Shown piece by piece: positions 16,756 to 24,174 of a stretch of 64,000 bases of DNA; positions within the stretch are counted from its first letter, which is position 1, and every line of letters starts with the position of its first letter. Under the pieces are notes generated by a model. That model was not told the origin of the DNA, ran no database searches, and saw nothing but the letters and a program-made list of their open reading frames with translations. This stretch comes from Flavobacterium psychraerolatum. Its GTDB lineage: Bacteria; Bacteroidota; Bacteroidia; Flavobacteriales; Flavobacteriaceae. The stretch spans positions 1 through 64,000 of the forward strand of contig NZ_JAOQMX010000014.1 in assembly GCF_025960985.1 (NCBI RefSeq). Reading direction: 5' to 3'. Made by a program: the position numbers and the translations under genes.

Positions 16756-17571
16756 ATGAAAAAGTTGATAGTAGCACTAGTAATTAGTGTGAGTTTTGCA
16801 AGTTATGCGGCACCAAATTGGGGAAAAACAGGACATAGAACTGTAGGTGAAATTGCAGCCAAACATTTAAGAAAAAAAACTACGCGTAAGATTAATGATT
16901 TATTGAATAATGAATCTGTCGCTTCGGTTGCTGTTTATGCAGATGATATTAAGAGTGATTCTCAGTATAATAAATATTATTCTTGGCATTATGTGAATTT
17001 TGAAGGAAATAAAAAATATAAAGACGATCCTATTAATCCAGAAGGTGATGTAATACAAGGAATAAAAACCTGTGTGGTAAAGATTCGTTCAAAAGAAACT
17101 TCTAAGGATGAAAAGGCATTCTTCTTGAAAATGCTTATTCACTTTGTGGGTGATTTACACATGCCGCTTCACGCCGGTAATTCATCTGATAAAGGGGGAA
17201 ATGATGTGAAAGTTAAATGGTTTGGAGCTGATTCTAATTTGCACCGTGTTTGGGATTCTGATATGATTGACGATTATCAAATGAGTTATACCGAATTGGC
17301 TACAAATAATGACATTATGATCACAAAAGATGAGGTTGCCGTATTTGAGAAAGGAACTCTGTTGGACTGGGTGGTTGAGTCTAGAAAATTGGCTTTGACA
17401 TTATACAGTCAAACGCATCAAGACGATAAATTGGGGTACAAATATATGTACCAAAATTTTCCAGTAGCTCAAAAACAATTAGAAAAAGGGGGGGTTCGTT
17501 TGGCATTGATTCTTAACGAAGTTTTTAAATGTAAATCAAAATGGTTAAATACTTTTCTTGCTGATTTGTAA
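16756..17571 (+). CDS. secreted S1/P1-type nuclease
   Basis: Zinc-dependent single-strand-specific nuclease/3'-nucleotidase, exported. 271 residues with a signal peptide ending near residue 18 (SYA). The zinc ligands of the family are visible: N-terminal Trp W22 and H27 in NWGKTGHRTVGEIA, an Asp in VYADDIK, H78 in SWHYVNF, the HFVGDLHMPLH block near 130-142, and GGNDVKVKW with HRVWDSDM after it. In fungal P1 the Trp is the mature N-terminus; here three residues (APN) may remain before it. Divergent from the TonB receptor gene; probably provides nucleotides or phosphate from extracellular nucleic acid. Confidence 0.93.
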   Translation: MKKLIVALVISVSFASYAAPNWGKTGHRTVGEIAAKHLRKKTTRKINDLLNNESVASVAVYADDIKSDSQYNKYYSWHYVNFEGNKKYKDDPINPEGDVIQGIKTCVVKIRSKETSKDEKAFFLKMLIHFVGDLHMPLHAGNSSDKGGNDVKVKWFGADSNLHRVWDSDMIDDYQMSYTELATNNDIMITKDEVAVFEKGTLLDWVVESRKLALTLYSQTHQDDKLGYKYMYQNFPVAQKQLEKGGVRLALILNEVFKCKSKWLNTFLADL

Positions 17572-17626
17572 TTTTTATTCAGGAAATTTTTGTTCTGAAT
17601 ATTAAAACGAATTCCAAAATATACTT

Positions 17627-17654
17627 AAAGCTGTCCGTAATGGGCAGCTTTTTT
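17627..17654 (+). terminator. intrinsic terminator after the S1/P1 nuclease
   Basis: Stem aaagctgtcc / gggcagcttt with one G-U pair, loop gtaat, T run. The tail reaches the stop codon of the converging gene at 17653. Confidence 0.75.
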
Positions 17655-18009
17655 AGTTTCTACCAATGCCAGTAAGGTATTCATCTAATGTTATTTTGAA
17701 AATGGTAGTCGAAATCAAATTGTTCATTTGATTCATTTCGTTGATAGACATGGCTAAATCAAGTTCATGAAAAGGTGTTTTTAATAAATATTTTGCGCAG
17801 TTATTTTTAAGCGCACAGTCTTCACAACATTGATTTTTGGAAATGCTTTCTTCTATCAAGCATTTAAAATCAACTAATTCTTGTGTGTTAAGTTGTAACC
17901 CTGTTTCTCTAAAGACGAGTTGGATTTTGTTTCTGAGTGTTTGATTTTCGTCTATCCAGTAAAACGAAATTCCAAATTCATTTTGATAAATGGCCTGTAT
18001 TTCTTTCAT
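17653..18009 (-). CDS. conserved-looking protein with a Cys cluster, unknown function
   Basis: 118 residues, no signal peptide or membrane segment. I do not recognise the family. The notable feature is QCCEDCALKNNCAKYLLKTP near residues 60-79, four Cys in a CC-x2-C-x5-C arrangement followed by a Lys/Leu segment, which could bind zinc or an iron-sulfur centre. The rest is predicted helical and acidic (ELVDFKCLIEESI, FHELDLAMSINEMNQMNNL), with another Cys before the cluster. It stands alone, convergent with the nuclease gene. Codon use looks normal for the window, so it is probably a real gene of the lineage. Confidence 0.6.
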   Translation of the reverse strand: MKEIQAIYQNEFGISFYWIDENQTLRNKIQLVFRETGLQLNTQELVDFKCLIEESISKNQCCEDCALKNNCAKYLLKTPFHELDLAMSINEMNQMNNLISTTIFKITLDEYLTGIGRN

Positions 18010-18311
18010 GAGATTATATTAGTCTCACAAATGTAATTATTTTTATTTAGAATGAATAAAAATAATTATATAAAATTTTAGGATTTTAATGTAATATTAT
18101 AGTTTTATGCTACATATTTTTTTTAAAATAGCTTAAAAAAAGCAAACAGTAAAATATCATTTATCAGCAATTTACTTCAATTTGGTTTCGCCATTTTAAT
18201 CGAAACTATAAATACTGATTAATGAATATAGGGCTGTATTAATTAATAGGGTTATTTAATTTGTGTTTTAGTTTTAATTCGATAATTGTTATGAAATAAA
18301 AGCAAACTCTT
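18010..18311. other. AT-rich intergenic region without a gene
   Basis: No ORF or clear structure seen between the Cys-cluster gene and the structured element at 18312. It should contain the promoter of the gene starting at 18009. Confidence 0.5.
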
Positions 18312-18418
18312 TAGCCTAGATCGAAGCAGCAACCTTTGTATTTATTCTTTAAAAACACAAAGATATAGTTTAAGAGCGGGAAGGATATTTCTTTTGAAAT
18401 CCCATACTTAGAGCTCCT
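18312..18418 (-). repeat. structured intergenic element, copy B
   Basis: 107 nt on the minus strand with the same ordered words and spacing as copy A: AGGAGC, GGGATTTCAA at +15, CCCGCT at +38, a variable AT-rich hairpin (ctttgtg / tacaaag), and ATCtaGGCTA at the end. It begins 42 nt past the stop codon of the MFS exporter gene and reads in the same direction, so here it is in a 3' untranslated position. Confidence 0.65.
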
Positions 18419-18459
18419 AAAGAATAATTATGGTTTTTGAATAATATTTTTTAAATCAC

Positions 18460-19728
18460 TTATTCTATGTCGGTATCTTTGCTGAGGTCTAGATTTCTAA
18501 AAGTTGGAGATAATGTACCTGTTAAAATCACGACCAAGAGAGTCATGCTTCCTCCAAAAACTACTGCAGTCACGGTACCCATCAAGCGAGCCGTTAAACC
18601 ACTTTCGAAAGCACCCAACTCGTTGGATGAACCCACAAACATTGAGTTTACAGCAGAAACACGTCCACGCATATGATCGGGCGTTTTTAAGAATAAAATC
18701 GTTTGACGAATCACAACTGAAATTCCGTCGAACACGCCACTTAAAAATAGGGCAACCAACGAAATCCAGAAAATAGAAGATAACCCGAAAACTATAATAC
18801 AAATTCCAAATCCAAAAATGGCAACCAGAAGTTTTATTCCTGCATTGGTATTGAGTGGGACATACGCGGTTACAAGCAAGGTCAAAAAGGAACCTATGGC
18901 AGGTGCTGCTCTCAAATATCCAAAACCTTCGGGTCCTACTTTTAATATGTCTTGTGCAAAAACGGGTAATAATGCTACCGCTCCACCAAAAAGAACAGCA
19001 ACCATATCGAGTGTGATTGCTCCTAAAACTGTTTTGTTATTGAATACAAATTTGATTCCTTCACTCAAACTTTGAATAATCGGTTCACCAATTTTTGGAT
19101 TTAAAATGGGCTTTTTTTCTATTTGAGATAAGGCGAGTAGCGCAATTATTGAACACATGAAAACAGAACACATCGACCAATGAACGCCAATAAGATGTAT
19201 CGAAAATCCAGCTACGGCTGGTCCCACTACAGATGCAATTTGCGCAGCCGAACTGCTCCAAGTTGCGGCATTTGAATAAGCACTTTTGGGAACAATTAAA
19301 GAGACTAGAGAAAATATAGTTGGACCTAGGAAGGCACGTACCAAGCCACCCAGGAATACCAAGAAGTAGATAGCATACAGCACTGTTTGTATATTATAGC
19401 CTGATATTACGGTTGGCCAGGTCAATAAAAAGAGACCGAAACTAATGACTGAGAAGGCCAAAATACATTTGAGAAGCATGCCTTTTTTTTCTTTCTGATC
19501 TACAAAATGACCTGCAAATAATGCCATACTAACGGCTGGAATGACTTCCATTAATCCAATTAAACCCAAAGATAATGGATCTTTGGTGATGCTGTAAACT
19601 TGCCATTCGATAACAATAAATTGCATGGACCATGCAAATACCATAGCAAAGCGAACGAGTAGGAAGGTATTGAATTCTTTGTAGCGTAATGCTTGGTAAG
19701 GATCTTTCTTGATTTTTTTAATGCTCAT
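18460..19728 (-). CDS. MFS exporter (EntS/MFS_3 type)
   Basis: 422-residue inner-membrane protein with about 12 hydrophobic segments. It starts PYQALRYKEFNTFLLVRF, and carries the MFS_3 features: GLIGLMEVIPAVSMALFAGHFVDQKEKK (loop 2-3 motif A type) and FDGISVVIRQTILFLKTPDHMRGRVSAVNSMF, a word shared with enterobactin exporter EntS-like and macrolide-efflux-like MFS proteins. Substrate not readable. The start codon overlaps the recJ stop codon (ATGA), so the pair is co-translated, a gene order I believe is common in Flavobacterium. Confidence 0.88.
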   Translation of the reverse strand: MSIKKIKKDPYQALRYKEFNTFLLVRFAMVFAWSMQFIVIEWQVYSITKDPLSLGLIGLMEVIPAVSMALFAGHFVDQKEKKGMLLKCILAFSVISFGLFLLTWPTVISGYNIQTVLYAIYFLVFLGGLVRAFLGPTIFSLVSLIVPKSAYSNAATWSSSAAQIASVVGPAVAGFSIHLIGVHWSMCSVFMCSIIALLALSQIEKKPILNPKIGEPIIQSLSEGIKFVFNNKTVLGAITLDMVAVLFGGAVALLPVFAQDILKVGPEGFGYLRAAPAIGSFLTLLVTAYVPLNTNAGIKLLVAIFGFGICIIVFGLSSIFWISLVALFLSGVFDGISVVIRQTILFLKTPDHMRGRVSAVNSMFVGSSNELGAFESGLTARLMGTVTAVVFGGSMTLLVVILTGTLSPTFRNLDLSKDTDIE

Positions 19729-21416
19729 GATCTAATGTCTTTTAATCGTAATTGTGTGGTGATTTTTCCGTTCCATTCATTTTCGTCAATGCAGTAGACA
19801 GCTTCAAACGGTTTTTGATTGGTGGTACAATCTATTTTATTTCCTAATCCAAATCCGATAGCTGCGAGACCTTCTGAATTGTTTTGTTTGACAAATAGTC
19901 TTAAGTGTTCGTTTTCTTTACCCATTGGTTTCCCGTATCCGGTTTCGATCACGTTTTTGGTCAAGAAAACCGGTGTCATATTGAGTGGTCCGTAAGGTTC
20001 AAATTGTTTTAAAATCCGAATGAATTTTGGGGAGATAGTATCAAAGTCTATTTCGATATCGACTTCTATTTCAGGAACTCGTTGCTTTGGTAAGATGGTA
20101 TCTCGAACTTGTTTTTCGAAAGCGGCTTTGAAAGCGGCATAGTTTTCTGGTAGTAGCGTCATTCCAGCCGCGTACATATGACCTCCAAATTGTTCCAGAT
20201 GTTCCGCACAAGCTTCGAGCGCATTGTAAACGTCAAACCCTTTTACAGAACGGGCAGATGCTGCGTATTTTTCACCACTTTTGGTAAATACCAAGGTGGG
20301 GCGATAATGCGTTTCGATGAGGCGCGAGGCTACGATTCCTATAACACCTTTATGCCAATCCTCTTGAAATACTACTGTAGAATAGCAGTTTTCTTCGTTA
20401 TTGCTTATAATTTGATGAAGTGCTTCTTTGGTAATTTGTTGGTCCAATTCTTTTCGATCGGCATTGTTTTTTTCTATTTCAGAAGCAAATTCTTGGGCTT
20501 GCTCAAAATCAAATTCGGTCAGTAACTGGACCGCATAATTGCCATGTCTGATGCGACCAGCAGCATTAATTCTGGGTGCTACAATGAAAACGACATCAGT
20601 AATATCTAGTGTTTGTTTTTTGACTTGGTGGATCAAAGCTTTGATTCCAGGTCTTGGACTGCTATTAATTACCTGTAGTCCAAAATGAGCTAAAACTCGA
20701 TTTTCACCTGTCATAGGAACAATATCCGCAGCAATGGCCGTGGCAACCAAATCAAGGTATGGAAGTAAATCGTCTATTGTTTGGTTTCTATTGCTACCCA
20801 AAGCTTGGATCAATTTGAAACCAACCCCACAACCACATAATTCATCATAGGGATAAGTACAGTCATTCCGTTTTGGATCTAAGACGGCAACTGCAGCAGG
20901 TAATTTTTCTCCTGGTCTGTGGTGGTCACAAATAATGAAATCAATGTTTTTTGCTGTGGCATAGGCAACATGATCGATAGATTTTATACCACAGTCTAAT
21001 GCGATAATCAACGAAAATTCATTGTCCTCAGCATAATCAATTCCTTTGAAGGATATACCATAACCTTCCAAATAACGATCTGGTATGTAAGTATCCACAT
21101 TTGGATAATATGTTTTTAAGTACGAAGCGACCAAAGAAACAGCTGTAGTGCCATCCACATCATAATCTCCAAAAACAAGAATCCGTTCTTGGTTTTGGAT
21201 TGCTAGCTCTATTCGTTCCACTGCTTTGTCCATATCTTTCATCAAATAGGGGTCGTGCAAATGAATGAGGGAGGGTCGAAAGAAGGCTTTTGCTTCTTCA
21301 AAAGTTTCAATACCACGTTGAACTAATAAGGTTGCCACAAAATCTTTTACAGTAAGGGCTTTCGCCAAATGATGAATTTTTTCTGGTGAAGGTTTTGGTT
21401 TAATGGTCCAACGCAT
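19725..21416 (-). CDS. recJ: single-stranded-DNA-specific exonuclease RecJ
   Basis: 5'-3' exonuclease on single-stranded DNA acting in recombination and mismatch repair. 563 residues. DHH phosphoesterase motifs: FGDYDVDGTTAV at 83-93, LDCGIK at 140-145, DHH at 164-166 (ICDHHRPGE), and a CGCGVGFKLI word. The DHHA1 domain follows with RINAAGRI and an EQFGGHMYAAGMTL (GGH) motif, and the C-terminal OB-like RecJ domain has FEPYGPLNMTPVF. All catalytic Asp/His residues are present. Overlaps the MFS gene by four bases. Confidence 0.97.
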   Translation of the reverse strand: MRWTIKPKPSPEKIHHLAKALTVKDFVATLLVQRGIETFEEAKAFFRPSLIHLHDPYLMKDMDKAVERIELAIQNQERILVFGDYDVDGTTAVSLVASYLKTYYPNVDTYIPDRYLEGYGISFKGIDYAEDNEFSLIIALDCGIKSIDHVAYATAKNIDFIICDHHRPGEKLPAAVAVLDPKRNDCTYPYDELCGCGVGFKLIQALGSNRNQTIDDLLPYLDLVATAIAADIVPMTGENRVLAHFGLQVINSSPRPGIKALIHQVKKQTLDITDVVFIVAPRINAAGRIRHGNYAVQLLTEFDFEQAQEFASEIEKNNADRKELDQQITKEALHQIISNNEENCYSTVVFQEDWHKGVIGIVASRLIETHYRPTLVFTKSGEKYAASARSVKGFDVYNALEACAEHLEQFGGHMYAAGMTLLPENYAAFKAAFEKQVRDTILPKQRVPEIEVDIEIDFDTISPKFIRILKQFEPYGPLNMTPVFLTKNVIETGYGKPMGKENEHLRLFVKQNNSEGLAAIGFGLGNKIDCTTNQKPFEAVYCIDENEWNGKITTQLRLKDIRS

Positions 21417-21889
21417 GTAAGGGTAAATTAATGAGAATTAATATCCTACGAATTTAATTTTTTTGTTTTAATTAGTCTTTATAAAAGGATGTTAAATTGA
21501 TTAAAATTTTCAATAAATGATGTTGCTTGAAAAAAGATAAAGTATTTTTATTTCGGTATTAAATGACTATTTTTAAGTAGCTGATTTTAAGCAAGGTGGA
21601 TTGATTGAGTCGCAATAGCAATTGACGAAATTAAAGAGTTCTATTATAGTCTGACTAAGTTTGATAGTGTATGTTGATGCTAAATAGTATCCTTGTTCAC
21701 GATTCTATTTTGAGCGTAAGTACAAAGAGAATTTTTAGGAAAGGTTATTGACTGTAACGAAAAGGACATTGACAAAAAATCCAATCCCTATTATGAACTG
21801 ATAGGTACAGATGATTGTAATTAAAAAAAATAGGAGGGTATTGTTTTGGAGAGCCATATTAAAGTCAAACAACAATTTCGGTTATATTA
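21417..21889. other. intergenic region with a possible gene remnant
   Basis: About 470 bp with no full gene. It contains the recJ promoter region and one short reading frame (21672-21824, listed separately). The base composition and start/stop pattern do not support more. Confidence 0.5.
21672..21824 (+). pseudogene. possible decayed gene tail or tiny ORF (50 codons)
   Basis: A plus-strand frame from an ATG at 21672 to a TAA at 21822-21824. Its second half reads IDCNEKDIDKKSNPYYELIG followed by TDDCN, a composition more protein-like than the surrounding DNA, while the first half looks random. This fits the surviving end of a degraded gene better than an intact small protein. Not recognised; weak support. 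Confidence 0.2.
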
Positions 21890-21950
21890 CTCTATCTTTT
21901 ATAATTCGTTATTGATTTTTATACCATACAACGAATCATAAAAGATAGAG
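21890..21950. repeat. 21-bp inverted repeat downstream of the HopJ gene
   Basis: Left arm 21890-21910 and right arm 21930-21950 pair over 20 of 21 positions (ctctatcttttat.attcgtt), with a 19-nt loop. It starts 5 nt past the stop codon at 21956 but has no U run on the minus-strand exit side, so it may be an RNA-end hairpin or an inserted palindrome rather than a standard terminator. Confidence 0.75.
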
Positions 21951-21955
21951 CTGTA

Positions 21956-22300
21956 TTATTTTAGTTCTAATGCATTCCCTTCGAACTGAATTCCATCCCA
22001 TCCAGTGATCATGAAATTTCTAATGTTTTGGTGGCTTGTTCCTTCTGTATCTCCTAGCACTTCTTCAAAATAATAAGATCCAAAACAAGCTAATGTTTGT
22101 TCTTGCGTAAAGTTTTGTGCTTTTGCGAATGCAAATAATTTACAAGAACCTGAATTTGTTCCTGCTTCGTTATGGGTATTTCCATTTTGAAAAGTGGTTG
22201 GAATAAAATTGTATTTTTCTTCGATCACCGCAATAGTGTCTGCAAAGGCAATCGATTTGGGTTCTTGTTTTAACTTTTCTAAAAAAGGTTCTAGTTTCAT
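21956..22300 (-). CDS. HopJ type III effector family protein
   Basis: 114 residues matching the HopJ family: LEPFLEKLKQ start, the segment FADTIAVIEEKYNFIPTTF, then FQNGNTHNEAGTNSGSCKLF and the block GSYYFEEVLGDTEGTSHQNIRNFM. The family is named for a Pseudomonas effector, but it occurs widely in bacteria with no type III system, so secretion should not be assumed. Role unknown. It sits 14 nt after the amine oxidase gene and is likely co-transcribed with it and rsmI. Confidence 0.88.
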   Translation of the reverse strand: MKLEPFLEKLKQEPKSIAFADTIAVIEEKYNFIPTTFQNGNTHNEAGTNSGSCKLFAFAKAQNFTQEQTLACFGSYYFEEVLGDTEGTSHQNIRNFMITGWDGIQFEGNALELK

Positions 22301-22314
22301 ATCCTGCGAGTTAT

Positions 22315-23370
22315 TTATTTTAATTTTGAGCTGATTGTTTGGGCCGCTACAATAGCACCATCCATGTATCCTGGATTTTGAGTAGCTGTCTCGGAACCTG
22401 CAAAATGTAACTTATCATTTAAGAATGACTTTTGGTATAGGTCGTGACCATTATTTTGATGAGCCATCACCAAGTCTTCGTACGGAAAAAAAGTAAGTGC
22501 TTCGTCTCTCCATACTTTTTCATGATAGGCAGTGTAATTTTCTGCTTCTTTTCCAAAACATTGTACGAGCTGCTGGATTACTTTGGATTGTCGTTCCTCT
22601 TTGCTGAGCACATTGGTTCCTCCGTTAAGGAAGCCTTTTAACGCAAATCCTTTTGTGTCGAAGGTGCAATGATCGTACATTTCGGTGATAATACCGACAT
22701 GACTAAATAGGGCGCCAGAATACTGTTTTTCTCTCCAAAATGGAGTGGTGTATGCTAGGGCAAATTTTATGGATTCGCCCATCCAAGTATGGGTATTTTG
22801 TGCTAAGTTTAGAAGCGGTTGCGGTAATTGGGGGTGGTAAACAATTGTGTTTACCGCCAAGTTAGGAGGCAATGTTACAATCACTTTTTGGGCGAAATAG
22901 CTGTTTTCGAGGGAATCTTTAGCTTCTATCTGGTCTCCATTTTCTCTGATGGTACATATTTTTGTATCTGTTTTAATGTTCTCTAAACCAATACTAGCTG
23001 CTAATTTTTCGATCAACGAAGATGTGCCCCCAACCAAGCGGTACGAAGGCTCATCAGAATCTGGAATTTCAAATTTTTGAGGAGGGACAAAAGACATGGT
23101 TTCAAACAAGGAAGTACCTTTGGTATGTTGTTTAAAATAATCTAGATCTAGTTCGGCTAAAAACTCTAATAAATTAGGGTGTTGTTTTCCAAACCAAGTA
23201 GCTCCCATTTCTATACTCGTTCCGTTGGTTTCAACAAGGGTTTGAATGCGGCCTCCAATTGTTATATTGGCTTCCAGAACGAGTACTTCGATTCCTTTTT
23301 TTTGTAATAAATAAGCAGTCACTAGTCCTGATAATCCGGCTCCGATAATAATTATTTTGGAATTATTCAT
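22315..23370 (-). CDS. FAD-dependent amine oxidase family protein
   Basis: 351 residues. The Rossmann FAD-binding motif opens the protein (KIIIIGAGLSGLVTAYLLQKKGIEVLVLEA with the G-x-G-x-x-G at about 8-13), followed by GGRIQTL and GATWFGKQHPNL, and the C-terminal FAD-contact block FAGSETATQNPGYMDGAIVAA typical of flavin monoamine oxidases. The substrate cannot be deduced. At 351 residues it is shorter than the 430-500 of typical monoamine oxidases. It follows rsmI with only 2 nt between the genes, so translation is coupled. Confidence 0.9.
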   Translation of the reverse strand: MNNSKIIIIGAGLSGLVTAYLLQKKGIEVLVLEANITIGGRIQTLVETNGTSIEMGATWFGKQHPNLLEFLAELDLDYFKQHTKGTSLFETMSFVPPQKFEIPDSDEPSYRLVGGTSSLIEKLAASIGLENIKTDTKICTIRENGDQIEAKDSLENSYFAQKVIVTLPPNLAVNTIVYHPQLPQPLLNLAQNTHTWMGESIKFALAYTTPFWREKQYSGALFSHVGIITEMYDHCTFDTKGFALKGFLNGGTNVLSKEERQSKVIQQLVQCFGKEAENYTAYHEKVWRDEALTFFPYEDLVMAHQNNGHDLYQKSFLNDKLHFAGSETATQNPGYMDGAIVAAQTISSKLK

Positions 23371-23372
23371 GA

Positions 23373-24086
23373 TTATTCTTCTGCTGAAAACTTCTTTTTC
23401 TTTGGCTCTTTTACGATTGTTTTTCCGGCTACTACCACTACGATTTCACCGCGTGGAGCATTTTTTTCAAAGTGAGTAAGCACTTCACGAGTAGTACCTC
23501 TTACATTTTCTTCGTGTAATTTTGACAATTCTCTAGAGACACAGATTTGGCGATCTTCTCCAAAATAAGTAATGAATTCTACTAACGTTTTTAGTAACTT
23601 ATGAGGAGAAACGTATAGAATCATAGTTCTTGTTTCTTCGGCTATTTCTAAATAACGGGTCTGTCTCCCTTTTTTTTCGGGTAAGAAACCTTCAAAGACA
23701 AATTTATCATTTGGCAGTCCGCTATTAACCAACGCAGGTACAAAAGCAGTGGCACCAGGCAAACATTCTACGTCAACCCCATGTTCTACACAAGCACGTG
23801 TCAATAAAAAACCAGGGTCTGAGATGGCAGGAGTTCCAGCATCAGATATTAATGCGATAGTTTCTCCAGCTTTCAAACGAGCAATTAGGTTTTCGACTGT
23901 TTTATGCTCGTTGTGCATGTGGTGACTGTGCATGTGGGTACCAATCTCAAAATGTTTTAAGAGTTTACCGCTGGTGCGAGTATCTTCTGCAAGAATCAAA
24001 TCTGCTTCTTTGAGGACTCTAATCGCTCTAAAAGTCATGTCTTCGAGGTTACCAATAGGAGTAGGGACAATATATAATTTGGACAT
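23373..24086 (-). CDS. rsmI: 16S rRNA (cytidine-1402 2'-O)-methyltransferase
   Basis: Methylates the ribose of C1402 in 16S rRNA using SAM, fine-tuning decoding. Tetrapyrrole-methylase fold: LYIVPTPIGNLEDMTFRAI start, EDTRTSGKLLKHF, ISDAGTPAISDPGFLL, CLPGATAFVPALVNSGLP, and GFLPEKKGRQTR. The length of 237 is at the short end of the family, which often has a C-terminal extension. Heads a tight three-gene run with the amine oxidase and HopJ genes. Confidence 0.95.
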   Translation of the reverse strand: MSKLYIVPTPIGNLEDMTFRAIRVLKEADLILAEDTRTSGKLLKHFEIGTHMHSHHMHNEHKTVENLIARLKAGETIALISDAGTPAISDPGFLLTRACVEHGVDVECLPGATAFVPALVNSGLPNDKFVFEGFLPEKKGRQTRYLEIAEETRTMILYVSPHKLLKTLVEFITYFGEDRQICVSRELSKLHEENVRGTTREVLTHFEKNAPRGEIVVVVAGKTIVKEPKKKKFSAEE

Positions 24087-24174
24087 GGTTTTACATTTGT
24101 TTTTAAATAATTATTAGCCAGAGTTTCTTACTAAGTAAGAAAACCTGGCTAATTTATTTTGTTTTTAGGAATAG

